Below are positions 52,501-62,479 of a DNA stretch of 64,000 nt, in pieces. Numbering within the stretch: position 1 is the first letter of the stretch; each line of letters opens with the position of its first letter. The notes beneath the pieces are model-generated. The model was not told where the DNA came from and searched no databases. It saw nothing but the letters and a program-made list of their open reading frames with translations. Location of the stretch: contig NZ_CP067396.1 in assembly GCF_023617245.1 (NCBI RefSeq), forward strand, positions 5,862,001 to 5,926,000, written 5' to 3'. Source of the stretch: Lysobacter enzymogenes. Its GTDB lineage: Bacteria > Pseudomonadota > Gammaproteobacteria > Xanthomonadales > Xanthomonadaceae. Position numbers and translations under genes: made by a program.

Positions 52501-53054
52501 GCGGCGAGCGCGGCCTCGGCCTGGGCCTGTCGATCTGCCAGCGCATCGCCCGCACCCTCGACCACCCGCTGCGGGTGCGCTCGCAGATCGGCCGCGGCAG
52601 CGTGTTCTCGATCGGCGTGCCGTGCGGGCAGCCGCCGCGCGAACCGGTCGCGGCCGACGCCGCGCACGCCGGATTGGCCGATTCGCTGGCCGGCCTGCGC
52701 GTGCTGTGCATCGACAACGACCGCGAGATCCTCGACGGCATGCGCGCCCTGCTCGACCGCTGGGGCGCCGCCGCGCTGCTCGCGGCCACGGTCGACGACG
52801 CGCTGGCGCTGCTCGACGAAGCGCCCGACGTGGCGCTGGTGGACTACCACCTGCACGACCGCCTCGACGGCCTCGCCGCCATCGACGCCCTGCGCGCGCG
52901 CCTCGGCCGCGAACTGCCGGCGGCGCTGCTGACCGGCGACGGCAGCGACGCGCTCAAGCACGCCGCGCGCGAACGCGGCTGCCGGGTGCTGACCAAGCCG
53001 ATCAAGCCGGCGTCGCTGCGCGCGTTCCTGGCGGCGCAGCGGCCGGCGGCGTGA
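49581..53054 (+). CDS. crbS: CrbS-type sodium/solute-symporter hybrid histidine kinase
   Basis: The protein has about 1157 residues. Residues 1-510 are an SSS-family transporter with about 13 membrane segments (GWILLLVSAGYVGLLFAVAY at the start). A PAS-like region follows (VSVVDPQMRLVAWNRRYQEL, about 640-760). The HisKA domain has the phospho-accepting His in FLAAVSHDVLQPLNAAR near residue 802, then HATPase (WDTGPGIPEHH; GLGLGLSICQRIA). A C-terminal receiver domain has Asp in ALVDYHLHD near residue 1087. CrbS proteins with CrbR sense acetate and control acs. No ATG fits; TTG 49581 just before the first membrane segment is my best start, without a clear ribosome site. Confidence 0.88.
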   Translation: MIPGWILLLVSAGYVGLLFAVAYYGDQRERSPRARWLRTAVYSLALAVYCSSWTFYGAVGTAARTGLGFLPIYLGPLLMLAFGWRILERLVLISGEHRIVSIADFLSSRYGRAPGLAALVAAVALTAAVPYVALQFKAVAMSVQVLAGVPADAGLLADPAFYVAMMLAVFAILFGTRRVDATEHHHGMVLAVALESLVKLIAFVAIGVFALVHLPGLGDYGARMQQAARVVMQPGLPDGFITQTLLAFAAIVCLPRQFHVAVVECQDPNDLRPARWLFGGYLALISLLVVPITLAGQAVLGGTGVSPDTYVLALPLQLDQQALALMVYIGGFSAATGMVIVSSVALSTMVSNDLVMPLLLRSGLLHEAPHQSPGIDRQVLWVRRVTIVLLALMAYGYHRASLGANGLAQHGLLAFAAVAQFAPALIGGLYWRGASRSGALSGLLAGTVVWAYTLLLPALSRIGWIDERWLDTGPLAIDWLRPEQLFGLLGWDPLTHGTFWSLLFNVGTFLFVSARQRPRLQEQLLAAPFLDPYVRRPALGPGGWAGSVRGGELLALAERIVGERHARRAFEDYARQLGREWQPEQPADRALAQFTERLLAAAIGAASARLTLTSALRGSGMELGEVVALLDEANQELRFNRQVLSTTMENISQGVSVVDPQMRLVAWNRRYQELFDYPDGMLYVGRPVADLLRWNAERGEMGPGRLDEASIDELVRRRLAHLRAGAPHVFERVRPNGQVIEMVGRPLVGGGYVTSYSDVTDYKRVEQALREANENLEQRVEQRTQEAESAQQSKTRFLAAVSHDVLQPLNAARLFTTALRESDSFDEQRRLAERVDASLRAAEDLLDGLLDISRLDAGALRPEPSDFDAGELLRELAAQYAPSAGGRGLELRVRAPLGAMPVRSDRRLLRRALQNFLANALRYTREGGVLLAARARPHVNRIELQVWDTGPGIPEHHLDQIFDEFRRFDQPGSGGERGLGLGLSICQRIARTLDHPLRVRSQIGRGSVFSIGVPCGQPPREPVAADAAHAGLADSLAGLRVLCIDNDREILDGMRALLDRWGAAALLAATVDDALALLDEAPDVALVDYHLHDRLDGLAAIDALRARLGRELPAALLTGDGSDALKHAARERGCRVLTKPIKPASLRAFLAAQRPAA

Positions 53055-53099
53055 GGCCGCGATCCGGCCGGCGCGACGCGGCCGATTCGACGTTCGGCC

Positions 53100-53810
53100 T
53101 CAGCGATCCAGCGCGCGGATCTCGATGCGGCGATAGGCCACTTCGTCGCCGTGGTCCTGCAACGCGATCGCGCCGCGACGGGCGCCGGCGAAACCGGGCC
53201 AGTCCTTGAACTTGCTGCGCGCGAGCCGCGCGTTCCAGTCCCGCGAGCCGATCTCGAACGCGGCCACGCGCACGCCGTTCAACCAATGCTCGACGCGGTC
53301 GCCGCGCGCGACGATGCGCGCGGCGTTCCATTGCCCGGCCGGCCTGGCCGCCGCGCGCGCCGGCGGATACAGGCCGTACAGCGCGCCGGCGAGGCGGTCG
53401 GCGCCGTTGCGCGCGTCGGGATGGCGGCGGTCGTCGAGCACCTGGTATTCGAGCGCGCCGTGGTAGACCGGTTCGTCGTTCTCGCGCACGCGGTAGAACA
53501 CGCCGCTGTTGCCGCCGGGCGCGATCTTCCATTCCAGGCGCAGTTCGAAATCGCCGAACTGCGCGTCGCCGACCAGGTCGCCGCCGGCGCCGCTGCGCAC
53601 CAGCGCGCCGTCGCGCACGCTCCAGCCGGCGACCGGCTCGCCGCGCCGGCCGTACAGGTGCCAGCCCTGGGTGCTGCGGCCATCGAACAAGGCGACGAAC
53701 CCCGCGCGCGGCGCGGCGGCGGCGCGCCCGGCCGCAGGTGCCGGGCCGCTGGCGAGGACGCACGCGACGAGCGCGGCGCAGATCGGGCTGGGAACGCGAA
53801 TGATGGCCAT
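53100..53810 (-). CDS. Secreted DUF1080 (3-keto-disaccharide hydrolase domain) protein
   Basis: The 236-aa protein has a signal peptide (ICAALVACVLASGPAPAA) and a single concanavalin-like DUF1080 domain: FVALFDGRSTQGWHLYG, FELRLEWKIAPGGNSGVFYR and GRVEHWLNG-type sequence near the end. The domain now carries the name 3-keto-disaccharide hydrolase, with some members cleaving 3-ketoglycosides. It is convergent with crbS and alone on its strand. No oxidoreductase that makes 3-ketoglycosides is nearby. Confidence 0.88.
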   Translation of the reverse strand: MAIIRVPSPICAALVACVLASGPAPAAGRAAAAPRAGFVALFDGRSTQGWHLYGRRGEPVAGWSVRDGALVRSGAGGDLVGDAQFGDFELRLEWKIAPGGNSGVFYRVRENDEPVYHGALEYQVLDDRRHPDARNGADRLAGALYGLYPPARAAARPAGQWNAARIVARGDRVEHWLNGVRVAAFEIGSRDWNARLARSKFKDWPGFAGARRGAIALQDHGDEVAYRRIEIRALDR

Positions 53811-54160
53811 GCAAGCGCTCGCAAAAAGATGAACGAGGAAGACGCCTGCGCATCCTCGCTTCGCCGCGCGAGCCGCTCAAGCGCCGGTTCCCGTCCGCGA
53901 GCCTGAATCGTTAACTTTTTCCGCTGAACGAGGCGGTTTTTCGTGCGCGTTTCGGCTTGAGATCGGCCCGCGTCGCCGACACCATAAGCTCCGGATGCCT
54001 GGCCACTTCGCGTTGCGACGGATCGCGACGAATCGACCGCAAGGACCTCAAGCGCCGGCGTCCACTCCCTCGCTGCCCGCCCCGGACGGGGCCTGCGGCG
54101 AGGCGAGCCGGTGGGCTAGGATGACGCTCCCGCTTACGCGCTGCCAAGGATCGGCCGGTC
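53811..54160. other. Divergent spacer with a terminator-like hairpin
   Basis: This 350-bp region holds no supported gene. Its left side must contain the DUF1080 promoter. An AT-richer element at 53914-53945 forms a small terminator-like hairpin, unexpected between divergent genes. The rest is GC-rich and featureless. Confidence 0.55.
53914..53945 (+). terminator. Terminator-like hairpin in a divergent spacer
   Basis: CTTTTTCCGCTGAACGAGGC followed by GGTTTTTCG. CCGC pairs with GCGG, with an A/T-run on each side. It could end a small RNA transcribed from either flank. Confidence 0.4.
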
Positions 54161-54652
54161 ATGCCGCCCACCCCATCCAAACCTCGCCGCTGCACCGTCG
54201 GCACGCCCTGGCTGTTCGGCTTCGGCGCCTTCGCCTGCGCAGGCGCCGTCGTGCTGGCCGCGATCGCCGCTTACCAGCGCGTGTGGATCGGCGTGGCCGT
54301 GACGACCATGTTGTTCGGCGGCTCCGGGGCGGCGCTGATGTTGACCGCCGTCACCCTGGAGGGCGACGAGGACGGCCTCACCGTGATCCGCTTGCACAAG
54401 CGCGTGCGCATCGCCTGGCGCGACATCGTCGCCGCCGCGGGCGATGCCCGCTCCCTGTCGCTGCGCACGCCCGAGCTGCGCGAAAGCGTGTTGTCGTATT
54501 CCTACTGGCGAGGCGCGGACAAGAACCGCCTGTATCTGCTGATGCGCGAGAAACTGCTCGCCCACGGCGCGCAGGTCGCGCCCGGGCTGCGCGGGTTCCT
54601 GCGCATGGACGAAGACCTGTCGGGCGTTCTCCCGCGCGAAGGCGAGGACTGA
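54161..54652 (+). CDS. Hypothetical membrane protein with two N-terminal helices
   Basis: The 163-aa protein has two hydrophobic segments (WLFGFGAFACAGAVVLAAIA, VWIGVAVTTMLFGGSGAALM), then a soluble beta-rich part (LTVIRLHKRVRIAWRDIVAA), which recalls a small PH-like domain seen in some bacterial membrane proteins. The tail is charged. It is 9 bp before the next small membrane protein gene, so they are probably one operon. I do not recognise a specific family. Confidence 0.75.
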   Translation: MPPTPSKPRRCTVGTPWLFGFGAFACAGAVVLAAIAAYQRVWIGVAVTTMLFGGSGAALMLTAVTLEGDEDGLTVIRLHKRVRIAWRDIVAAAGDARSLSLRTPELRESVLSYSYWRGADKNRLYLLMREKLLAHGAQVAPGLRGFLRMDEDLSGVLPREGED

Positions 54653-54661
54653 GCGATCGCG

Positions 54662-55009
54662 ATGCAATCCATCGAGCTGTGGATCGCCATCATCGGCGGC
54701 GCATTGGCCTGCGGTGTCGCCGCCGCTGTCTGGCTGCGACGCCGCCGCGGCAGCGAACCGGCCGCACCCGGCGAGTCGCCGTTCGAGGCCGATCCGCCTT
54801 GGCACGAAGTGCTGGGCGTGACTGCCGACGCCGACCGCGCCGGCATCGAGGCCGCGCACCGGGCCACGCGCGAAGCGCATGTGCCCGAGCGCGTCGCCCA
54901 CCTGGGCGCGCGGGCGCGGCGGCAGGCGCAGTGGCGGTTGATGCAGATCGATCGCGCGTATGCGGCGGCGATGCGCGAGCTGGGGCTGGGTCGCGATCGT
55001 TCGGATTGA
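54662..55009 (+). CDS. Small membrane-anchored protein with a degenerate J-like domain
   Basis: The 115-aa protein has one N-terminal membrane helix (ELWIAIIGGALACGVAAAVW) and a soluble part of about 65 residues. That part starts PWHEVLGVTADADRAGIEAA, continues HRATREAHVPERVAHLG, and ends MQIDRAYAAAMRELG. The order is that of a J-domain, but the HPD motif is changed to HVP, so it should not stimulate DnaK normally. It is encoded 9 bp after the partner membrane protein. Function is unknown. Confidence 0.75.
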   Translation: MQSIELWIAIIGGALACGVAAAVWLRRRRGSEPAAPGESPFEADPPWHEVLGVTADADRAGIEAAHRATREAHVPERVAHLGARARRQAQWRLMQIDRAYAAAMRELGLGRDRSD

Positions 55010-55028
55010 GCCGCTCCGCGGCGGCCGT

Positions 55029-55115
55029 TGTGGGAGGGCCTTCAGGCCCCATGCTCTTGTTTCAGGTCGCGGCGATCCGAGCGGAAGGCATCGGGCCTGA
55101 AGGCCCTCCCACAAC
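55029..55115. repeat. Family A repeat, full unit
   Basis: Arms GTGGGAGGGCCTTCAGGCCC and GGGCCTGAAGGCCCTCCCAC are perfect inverted copies around AGGTCGCGGCGATCCGAGCG. It lies between the convergent J-like gene and the response regulator gene. Confidence 0.9.
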
Positions 55116-55146
55116 AGCACTCCCACAACAGCCGGGATCGCCGGTT

Positions 55147-55815
55147 TTACTCCGCCTCTTCCGGCGGCGGCACGATCGCGCCGGGGTCCAGCGCCAGGCG
55201 TCCGGCGATCAGCACCGCCTGGGTGCGGTTGTTGGCGCCGAGCTTGCGCAGGATCGCGGTCACGTGGGCCTTGACCGTGGCTTCCGAGACGCCCAGTTCG
55301 TAGCCGATCTGCTTGTTGAGCAAACCCGCGCCGAGCATCTGCAGCACCCGGAACTGTTGCGGGGTGAGTTCGCGCAGGCGCTGCGCGGCTTCGTGTTCGT
55401 CGGCGTTGGCGGCCGGCGCGGCGACCGCGGCCGGCGGCGCCCAGCGGTCGCCGTCGAGCACGGTGGTGATGGCTTCGCCGAGCGTGGCCGCGTCGGCGGA
55501 CTTGGGAATGAAGCCGACCGCGCCGTGGTCGAGCGCGCGCCGCATCGTCGACGGCTCCTCGCGCGCGGACACCACCACGATCGGCAACTGCGGGTGCAGC
55601 GCGCGCAGGTGCACAAGCGCGCTGAAGCCCTGCGCGCCGGGCATGTTCAGGTCGAGCAGGAGCAGGTCGGCGTCGGATTCGGCCTCGACCAGGGCGTACA
55701 GCGCGTCGACGCTGTCGGCCTCGCGCAGGGCCGCATCCGGCAGCACCCGCGCGACCGCGCCGCGCAGGGCTTCGCGGAACAGCGGATGGTCGTCGGCGAT
55801 CAGCAAGGTGGGCAT
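55147..55815 (-). CDS. crbR: CrbR-type LuxR/NarL response regulator
   Basis: The 222-aa protein has a receiver domain (LLIADDHPLFREALRGAVAR, phospho-Asp in LLLLDLNMPGAQ, VVVSAREEPST) and a C-terminal LuxR-type helix-turn-helix (LTPQQFRVLQMLGAGLLNKQ; GVSEATVKAHVTAILRKL). CrbR partners CrbS and activates acs, the gene lying 358 bp upstream on the same strand here. The kinase gene is 2.1 kb to the left, separated by three small genes. Assignment depends on the symporter-kinase plus acs context. Confidence 0.88.
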   Translation of the reverse strand: MPTLLIADDHPLFREALRGAVARVLPDAALREADSVDALYALVEAESDADLLLLDLNMPGAQGFSALVHLRALHPQLPIVVVSAREEPSTMRRALDHGAVGFIPKSADAATLGEAITTVLDGDRWAPPAAVAAPAANADEHEAAQRLRELTPQQFRVLQMLGAGLLNKQIGYELGVSEATVKAHVTAILRKLGANNRTQAVLIAGRLALDPGAIVPPPEEAE

Positions 55816-56173
55816 GGGGCGGCCTCGTGGGTGGGTCCGCTGCGGACGACGGGATGGGACGATCTTACGTCCAGGCGGGGCGCCGCCGGCTATTGGACGA
55901 TGGGTGAAGGTGGGCGGCGCCGGGCGCACGCGGGACGGAACCGCGTCGCAGAACGCGGGTGGGTGCGTGGGGTTCAGCGGCGGCGTTCAGATGGCGCCGT
56001 TGGCGTGGCGGCGCGCTCGCGGCTCGCGCCGCTCCTACCTGGGCTGCCTGTAGGAGCGGCGCAAGCCGCGACCGCGAACTTCGGATTCGCAGCGCAAACC
56101 CGAGGTCGCGACGCCTCCGCGGCCGCGACGCGCACGCGCGGCGGGGATCGCCCCGACCGCGCGCGCGGCCGGC
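55816..56173. other. 358-bp spacer between acs and crbR
   Basis: No gene is supported. It holds the acs 3' flank with an inverted pair of family B units (56021-56084) and, to the left, the crbR promoter region, where no clear -35/-10 pair was found. The separation suggests crbR has its own promoter. Confidence 0.55.
56021..56084. repeat. Family B repeat, inverted pair
   Basis: GGCTCGCGCCGCTCCTACCT and CTGTAGGAGCGGCGCAAGCC lie about 10 bp apart, giving a compact hairpin downstream of acs. Confidence 0.85.
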
Positions 56174-58126
<1,953 letters not shown>

Positions 58127-58409
58127 GGGGGCTCCGTGCGAGATGCCGTGGCTGCGTGGGGACGACGCGAGGGGTGGAACGCGGGACCGAAGAGGATAGC
58201 GGACGGACGCCGCGTCCGGCCTCGCCCGACCTGCCCTCAGTGTGCCGCAGCGCAACATCCCACGCAGCGCCGCGCTCTTAGACGATGGTCGTAAGCCGCG
58301 CAGACAGGCGTCTTTTTTCGACCAATGGCGAATGGTGGCGCCGCCGCCGCGGCGCGCAGGCTGGCCGCGGCCGTTCGTTCCGGACGGCATTCCTCGGGAG
58401 GGAATCACG

Positions 58410-59840
58410 ATGTTGTCTAGCCTGCTCACATGCGGCGCGGGGGCGCGCGCTGCAAATCACGCCGGGCGCGGCCGCTCGCTGCTGGCGTCCTGCGTGCTGC
58501 TGGCGCTGATGCTGCCGGGCCACGTCCTGGCCCAGACCGCCAAGGAACAGCAACTCGAAGCGCGCGTGGCCGAACTGGAGCGCATGGTCCAGCAACTGGT
58601 CTCGCAGCAGCAAGTGCAGACCCAGGTCACCGAGGTCAGGGCCGCACAGGCCGCGGCGCCCGCGATCGCGGCGACGCCGGCGCCGGCGCCGGCGGTCAAG
58701 AATCCGATCCAGGCCACCACCATCAGTCCCTCGGCCAATCCGGGCACGCGTTTCAGCTACGGCGGCTTCATCAAGCTCGACGCGTCGGTGACCTCGACCG
58801 ACGCCGGCGACATCGCCGACGGTTCGGTCGGCCGCCTGTTCTACGTGCCCAAGGCGATCCCGGTCGGCGCCAAGGCCACCCGCGAGGGCGGCAGCGACAC
58901 CGACATGGGCGCGAACTTCTCGCGCTTCTGGTTCGCCGCCGACACCGACCTGGACAGCGGCGACAAGCTCAAGGGTTACCTGGAATTCGATCTGTTCGGC
59001 GGCGGCTCGACCGCGTTCACCGGCAACGAGGTCGCCACCAACACCTACGCGCTGACCCTGCGCCACGCTTACGTGACCTGGAACAAGTGGCTGGCCGGCC
59101 AGACCTGGTCGAACTTCCAGGACGCCAACGCGCTGCCGGACACGGTCGACTTCCTCGGCCCGACCGAGGGCACGGTGTTCGTGCGCCAGGCGCAGTTGCG
59201 TTACACCAGCGGGCCGTGGTCGTTCTCGGTCGAGAATCCGGAGACGGTGTACACGCCGTTCCGCGGCAACATGGCCCAGGTCGCCGGCGACGACGGCGCG
59301 GTGCCCGACGTGACCGCGCGCTACACCGCCAAGGGCGACTGGGGCCACTTCAGCGTCGGCGCGCTGGCGCGGCAGCTCAAGTACCAGTCCGGCCGGATCA
59401 ACGACAGCACCACCGGCTACGGCCTGAGCGTGTCGGGCAAGTGGAACGTCGGCGCCAGCGACGACTTGCGCTACATGGTCACCGCCGGCAGCGGCATCGG
59501 CCGCTACGTCGGCCTGGCGCTCAACAACGACGCGGTGCTCGACGCCACCGGCGACCTGGAGAACATCGACCTGGTCGCCGGCTTCGTCGGCTGGCGCCAC
59601 GTGTTCAGCCCGAAGCTGCGCGGCAACCTGTTCTATTCGCGGGCGCAGTACGACAACCAGACCGCGCTGACCGGATTGGGCATCACCAAGTCGGCGCAGT
59701 CCGCGCACGTCAACCTGATCTACACCCCGATCCCGAAGCTCGACATCGGCGCGGAGTACATCTGGGGCCAGCGCGAGATCGAGACCGGCGAGAAGGGCGA
59801 GCTCAATCGCTTGCAGACGCATGTGAAGTACAGCTTCTGA
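58410..59840 (+). CDS. DcaP-like trimeric outer-membrane porin
   Basis: The 476-aa protein has an N-terminal signal sequence (SLLASCVLLALMLPGHVLAQ). A short coiled coil follows (EQQLEARVAELERMVQQLVS), typical of the DcaP group, then a beta barrel (FSYGGFIKLDASVTSTDAGD onward) ending in KYSF with a C-terminal Phe. DcaP-type porins take up dicarboxylic and other negatively charged organic acids. ATG 58410 follows GGGAGGGAA. It precedes a carboxylate-type MHS transporter gene and is divergent from acs, making an uptake-activation set. Confidence 0.88.
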   Translation: MLSSLLTCGAGARAANHAGRGRSLLASCVLLALMLPGHVLAQTAKEQQLEARVAELERMVQQLVSQQQVQTQVTEVRAAQAAAPAIAATPAPAPAVKNPIQATTISPSANPGTRFSYGGFIKLDASVTSTDAGDIADGSVGRLFYVPKAIPVGAKATREGGSDTDMGANFSRFWFAADTDLDSGDKLKGYLEFDLFGGGSTAFTGNEVATNTYALTLRHAYVTWNKWLAGQTWSNFQDANALPDTVDFLGPTEGTVFVRQAQLRYTSGPWSFSVENPETVYTPFRGNMAQVAGDDGAVPDVTARYTAKGDWGHFSVGALARQLKYQSGRINDSTTGYGLSVSGKWNVGASDDLRYMVTAGSGIGRYVGLALNNDAVLDATGDLENIDLVAGFVGWRHVFSPKLRGNLFYSRAQYDNQTALTGLGITKSAQSAHVNLIYTPIPKLDIGAEYIWGQREIETGEKGELNRLQTHVKYSF

Positions 59841-59849
59841 TCGAAGCCA

Positions 59850-59962
59850 TGCCGGGGCGGCGACCGCGTCGCCCCGGAATCGTCGTCCCCGCGCAGGCGG
59901 GAGTCCAGGAACCTCCAGCGTTCTCGCACGAAATGCCCTGGATCCCCGCGTTCGCGAGGATG
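59850..59962. repeat. GC hairpin and diverged family C repeat between porin and transporter genes
   Basis: GCCGGGGCGGCGACCGCGTC continues GCCCCGG as a strong stem at 59851-59877 just after the porin stop. It is followed by a diverged family C pair (GTCCCCGCGCAGGCGGGAGT at left; GGATCCCCGCGTTCGCGAGG at right). Confidence 0.7.
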
Positions 59963-60071
59963 ACGGGATGAAGGATTCGACGCGGTCGGTACGACGCCGC
60001 GCGGCAAGACGAAAACAAAACGCCCCGGCGGGCCACAACCCGCTTCCATCCACTGTTCGGGGGAACAGCCC

Positions 60072-61730
60072 ATGTCCAGCACCACCGCCGGCGCGCATTC
60101 GGCGCCGCTCACCAAGGACCACCGCAAGGTGATCTTCGCCTCCAGCCTCGGCACCGTGTTCGAGTGGTACGACTTCTATCTGTACGGCTCGCTCGCCGTG
60201 ATCATCGGCAAGCAGTTCTTCGGCGGCCTCAACGAGACCAGCCAGTTCATCTTCGCCCTGCTCGCGTTCGCCGCCGGCTTCGCGGTGCGGCCGTTCGGCG
60301 CGCTGGTGTTCGGCCGCCTCGGCGACATGATCGGGCGCAAGTACACCTTCCTGGTCACCATCGTGCTGATGGGCCTGTCGACGTTCCTGGTCGGCATCCT
60401 GCCCAGTTACGCGACGCTGGGCATCCTCGCGCCGATCATCCTGATCGTGCTGCGCCTGCTGCAGGGCCTGGCCCTGGGCGGCGAGTACGGCGGCGCGGCG
60501 ACCTACGTGGCCGAGCACGCGCCCAACGGCAAGCGCGGCCTGTACACCAGCTTCATCCAGACCACCGCGACCATCGGCCTGTTCCTGTCGCTGCTGGTGA
60601 TCTGGGGCTGCCGCAATTACCTGGGCAAGGACGCGTTCGAAGCCTGGGGCTGGCGCATTCCGTTCTGGGTCTCGGTGATCCTGCTCGGCGTGTCGGTGTG
60701 GATCCGCATGCAGCTGGCCGAGTCGCCGCTGTTCCAGCAGATGAAGGCCGAAGGCAAGACCTCCAAGGCGCCGATCACCGAGAGCTTCTTCTCCAAGAAC
60801 GGCAAGATCGCGTTGCTGGCCCTGCTCGGCGCGACCGCCGGCCAGGCGGTGGTGTGGTACGGCGGCCAGTTCTACTCGCTGTTCTTCCTGACCAAGACGC
60901 TCGGCATGGACCCCAACCAGGCCGACATCTTCATCGCCATCGCGCTGGCGCTGGCGACCGGCGGCTTCATCTTCTTCGGCTGGCTGTCGGACAAGATCGG
61001 ACGCAAGGTGATCGTGCTCGGCGGCTGCCTGATCGCGGTGGTGACCTATTTCCCGGTGTTCAAGGCGCTCACCCACAACGTCAATCCGGCGCTGGAAGCC
61101 GCGGTCGCCGCCTCGCCGGTCACCGTCACCGCCGATCCGGCGCGCTGCGCGTTCCAGTTCGACCCGGTCGGCAAGGCCACGTTCAAGCAGTCCTGCGACG
61201 TGATCAAGTCGGCGCTGGCGAAGAAGGGCATTCCGTACCAGAACGCGCCCGGCGCGGCCGGCAGCGTCGCCACGGTCAGCATCGGCGGCACCGTCCTGAC
61301 CAGCTTCGAGGGCGAAGCGCTCGACAGCGCCGCGTTCAAGAGCCAGTCCGAAGCCTTCGGCAAGCAGTTGACCGACGCGCTGGCCGCCGCCAGCTACCCG
61401 GCCAAGGCCGACCCGGCGCAGATGAACAAGCCGATGGTGATCGCGCTGCTGACCTTCCTGGTGCTGTTGGTGACGATGGTCTACGGCCCGATCGCGGCAT
61501 GGTTGGTGGAACTGTTCCCGACCCGCATCCGCTACACCTCGATGTCGCTGCCGTACCACATCGGCAACGGCTGGTTCGGCGGCTTCCTGCCGTTCACCGC
61601 GTTCGCGATCGTCGCGGCCACCGGCAACATCTACAGCGGCCTGTGGTATCCGGTGGTGGTGGCGGCGTTCACGGTGGTGATCGGCGCGCTGTTCCTGCCG
61701 GAGACGAAGGATCGCGATATCACCGAGTGA
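60072..61730 (+). CDS. MHS-family MFS transporter (carboxylate/proton symporter type)
   Basis: The 552-aa protein belongs to the metabolite:H+ symporter group: FASSLGTVFEWYDFYLYGSL at the start, GRLGDMIGRKYTFL (MFS motif between TM2 and TM3), QGLALGGEYGGAATYVAEHA and a second motif GWLSDKIGRKVIVL. An insertion of about 115 residues (around 335-450, with DPARCAFQFDPVG and FKQSCDVIKSAL) between late membrane segments is unusual and probably lies outside the membrane. Relatives transport acetate, citrate, proline/betaine or shikimate. The acs/DcaP context favours a monocarboxylate or dicarboxylate. Confidence 0.9.
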   Translation: MSSTTAGAHSAPLTKDHRKVIFASSLGTVFEWYDFYLYGSLAVIIGKQFFGGLNETSQFIFALLAFAAGFAVRPFGALVFGRLGDMIGRKYTFLVTIVLMGLSTFLVGILPSYATLGILAPIILIVLRLLQGLALGGEYGGAATYVAEHAPNGKRGLYTSFIQTTATIGLFLSLLVIWGCRNYLGKDAFEAWGWRIPFWVSVILLGVSVWIRMQLAESPLFQQMKAEGKTSKAPITESFFSKNGKIALLALLGATAGQAVVWYGGQFYSLFFLTKTLGMDPNQADIFIAIALALATGGFIFFGWLSDKIGRKVIVLGGCLIAVVTYFPVFKALTHNVNPALEAAVAASPVTVTADPARCAFQFDPVGKATFKQSCDVIKSALAKKGIPYQNAPGAAGSVATVSIGGTVLTSFEGEALDSAAFKSQSEAFGKQLTDALAAASYPAKADPAQMNKPMVIALLTFLVLLVTMVYGPIAAWLVELFPTRIRYTSMSLPYHIGNGWFGGFLPFTAFAIVAATGNIYSGLWYPVVVAAFTVVIGALFLPETKDRDITE

Positions 61731-61748
61731 CGGTTTTCGCTTCGCATC

Positions 61749-61781
61749 ACTGCGCCGGCCTTCGGGCCGGCGCAGTTTTTT
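61749..61781 (+). terminator. Rho-independent terminator of the MHS transporter gene
   Basis: ACTGCGCCGGCC, loop TTCG, GGCCGGCGCAGT, then TTTTT: a perfect 12-bp stem starting 18 bp past the stop. Confidence 0.92.
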
Positions 61782-61899
61782 GGGGAATCGGGAATCGGGA
61801 CCGGCTACGAGCCACCGCGCCCCACCTACCGTCACCCCCGCGAAGGCGGGGATGAAGAGCGCGAAGAAACGAATCGCGAACCCGAACTACCATAAGCCG

Positions 61900-62478
61900 A
61901 TGCAGCCCCTCCCCACCCTGCTGCGCGACATCCGCGCCTGCACCCTGTGCGCCGCGCATCTGCCGCACGGCGTGCGGCCGGTGCTGCAGGCCAGCGCCAC
62001 CTCGCGGCTGTTGATCGCGGGGCAAGCGCCGGGACGCAAGGTGCACGAATCCGGGATTCCGTTCGACGACGCCAGCGGCGAGCGCTTGCGCGATTGGCTG
62101 GGGCTGGATCGCGCCACCTTCTACGACGCCGCGCGCGTGGCGATCGTGCCGATGGGGTTCTGCTATCCCGGCAAGGGCAAGTCCGGCGACCTGCCGCCGC
62201 GGCCCGAATGCGCGCCGGCGTGGCAGGCGAAGCTGTCGCCGCATCTGCGCGAGCTGCGGCTGACCCTGGCCATCGGCCAGTACGCGCAAGCCTGGCACCT
62301 GCCGGATGCCGCTTCGTTGACCGAAGCGGTCATGGCCTGGCGCGAGCGTTGGCCGCGCCTGCTCGCGCTGCCGCACCCGAGCCCGCGCAACAACCTGTGG
62401 CTCAAGCGCAACCCGTTGTTCGAGCGCGAACTGGTGCCGGCGCTGCGCGAACGCGTCGCTCAGGCGCTGGCCGAATGA
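61900..62478 (+). CDS. Uracil-DNA glycosylase superfamily protein
   Basis: The 192-aa protein has the UDG-fold motifs IAGQAPGRKVHESGIPFDDA (motif 1, GQAPG) and LPHPSPRNN (motif 2, HPSPRN). Four Cys in the order CTLC (C-x2-C) and CYPG ... PECA (C-x15-C) match the iron-sulfur ligand layout of family 4/5-type UDGs. It could excise uracil or act on another lesion. Start at 61900 (MQPLPTLLRDIRA) is preferred because an upstream Met gives a repeat-derived tail. It is convergent with the TRIC gene with a 1-bp gap. Confidence 0.85.
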   Translation: MQPLPTLLRDIRACTLCAAHLPHGVRPVLQASATSRLLIAGQAPGRKVHESGIPFDDASGERLRDWLGLDRATFYDAARVAIVPMGFCYPGKGKSGDLPPRPECAPAWQAKLSPHLRELRLTLAIGQYAQAWHLPDAASLTEAVMAWRERWPRLLALPHPSPRNNLWLKRNPLFERELVPALRERVAQALAE

Positions 62479-62479
62479 G

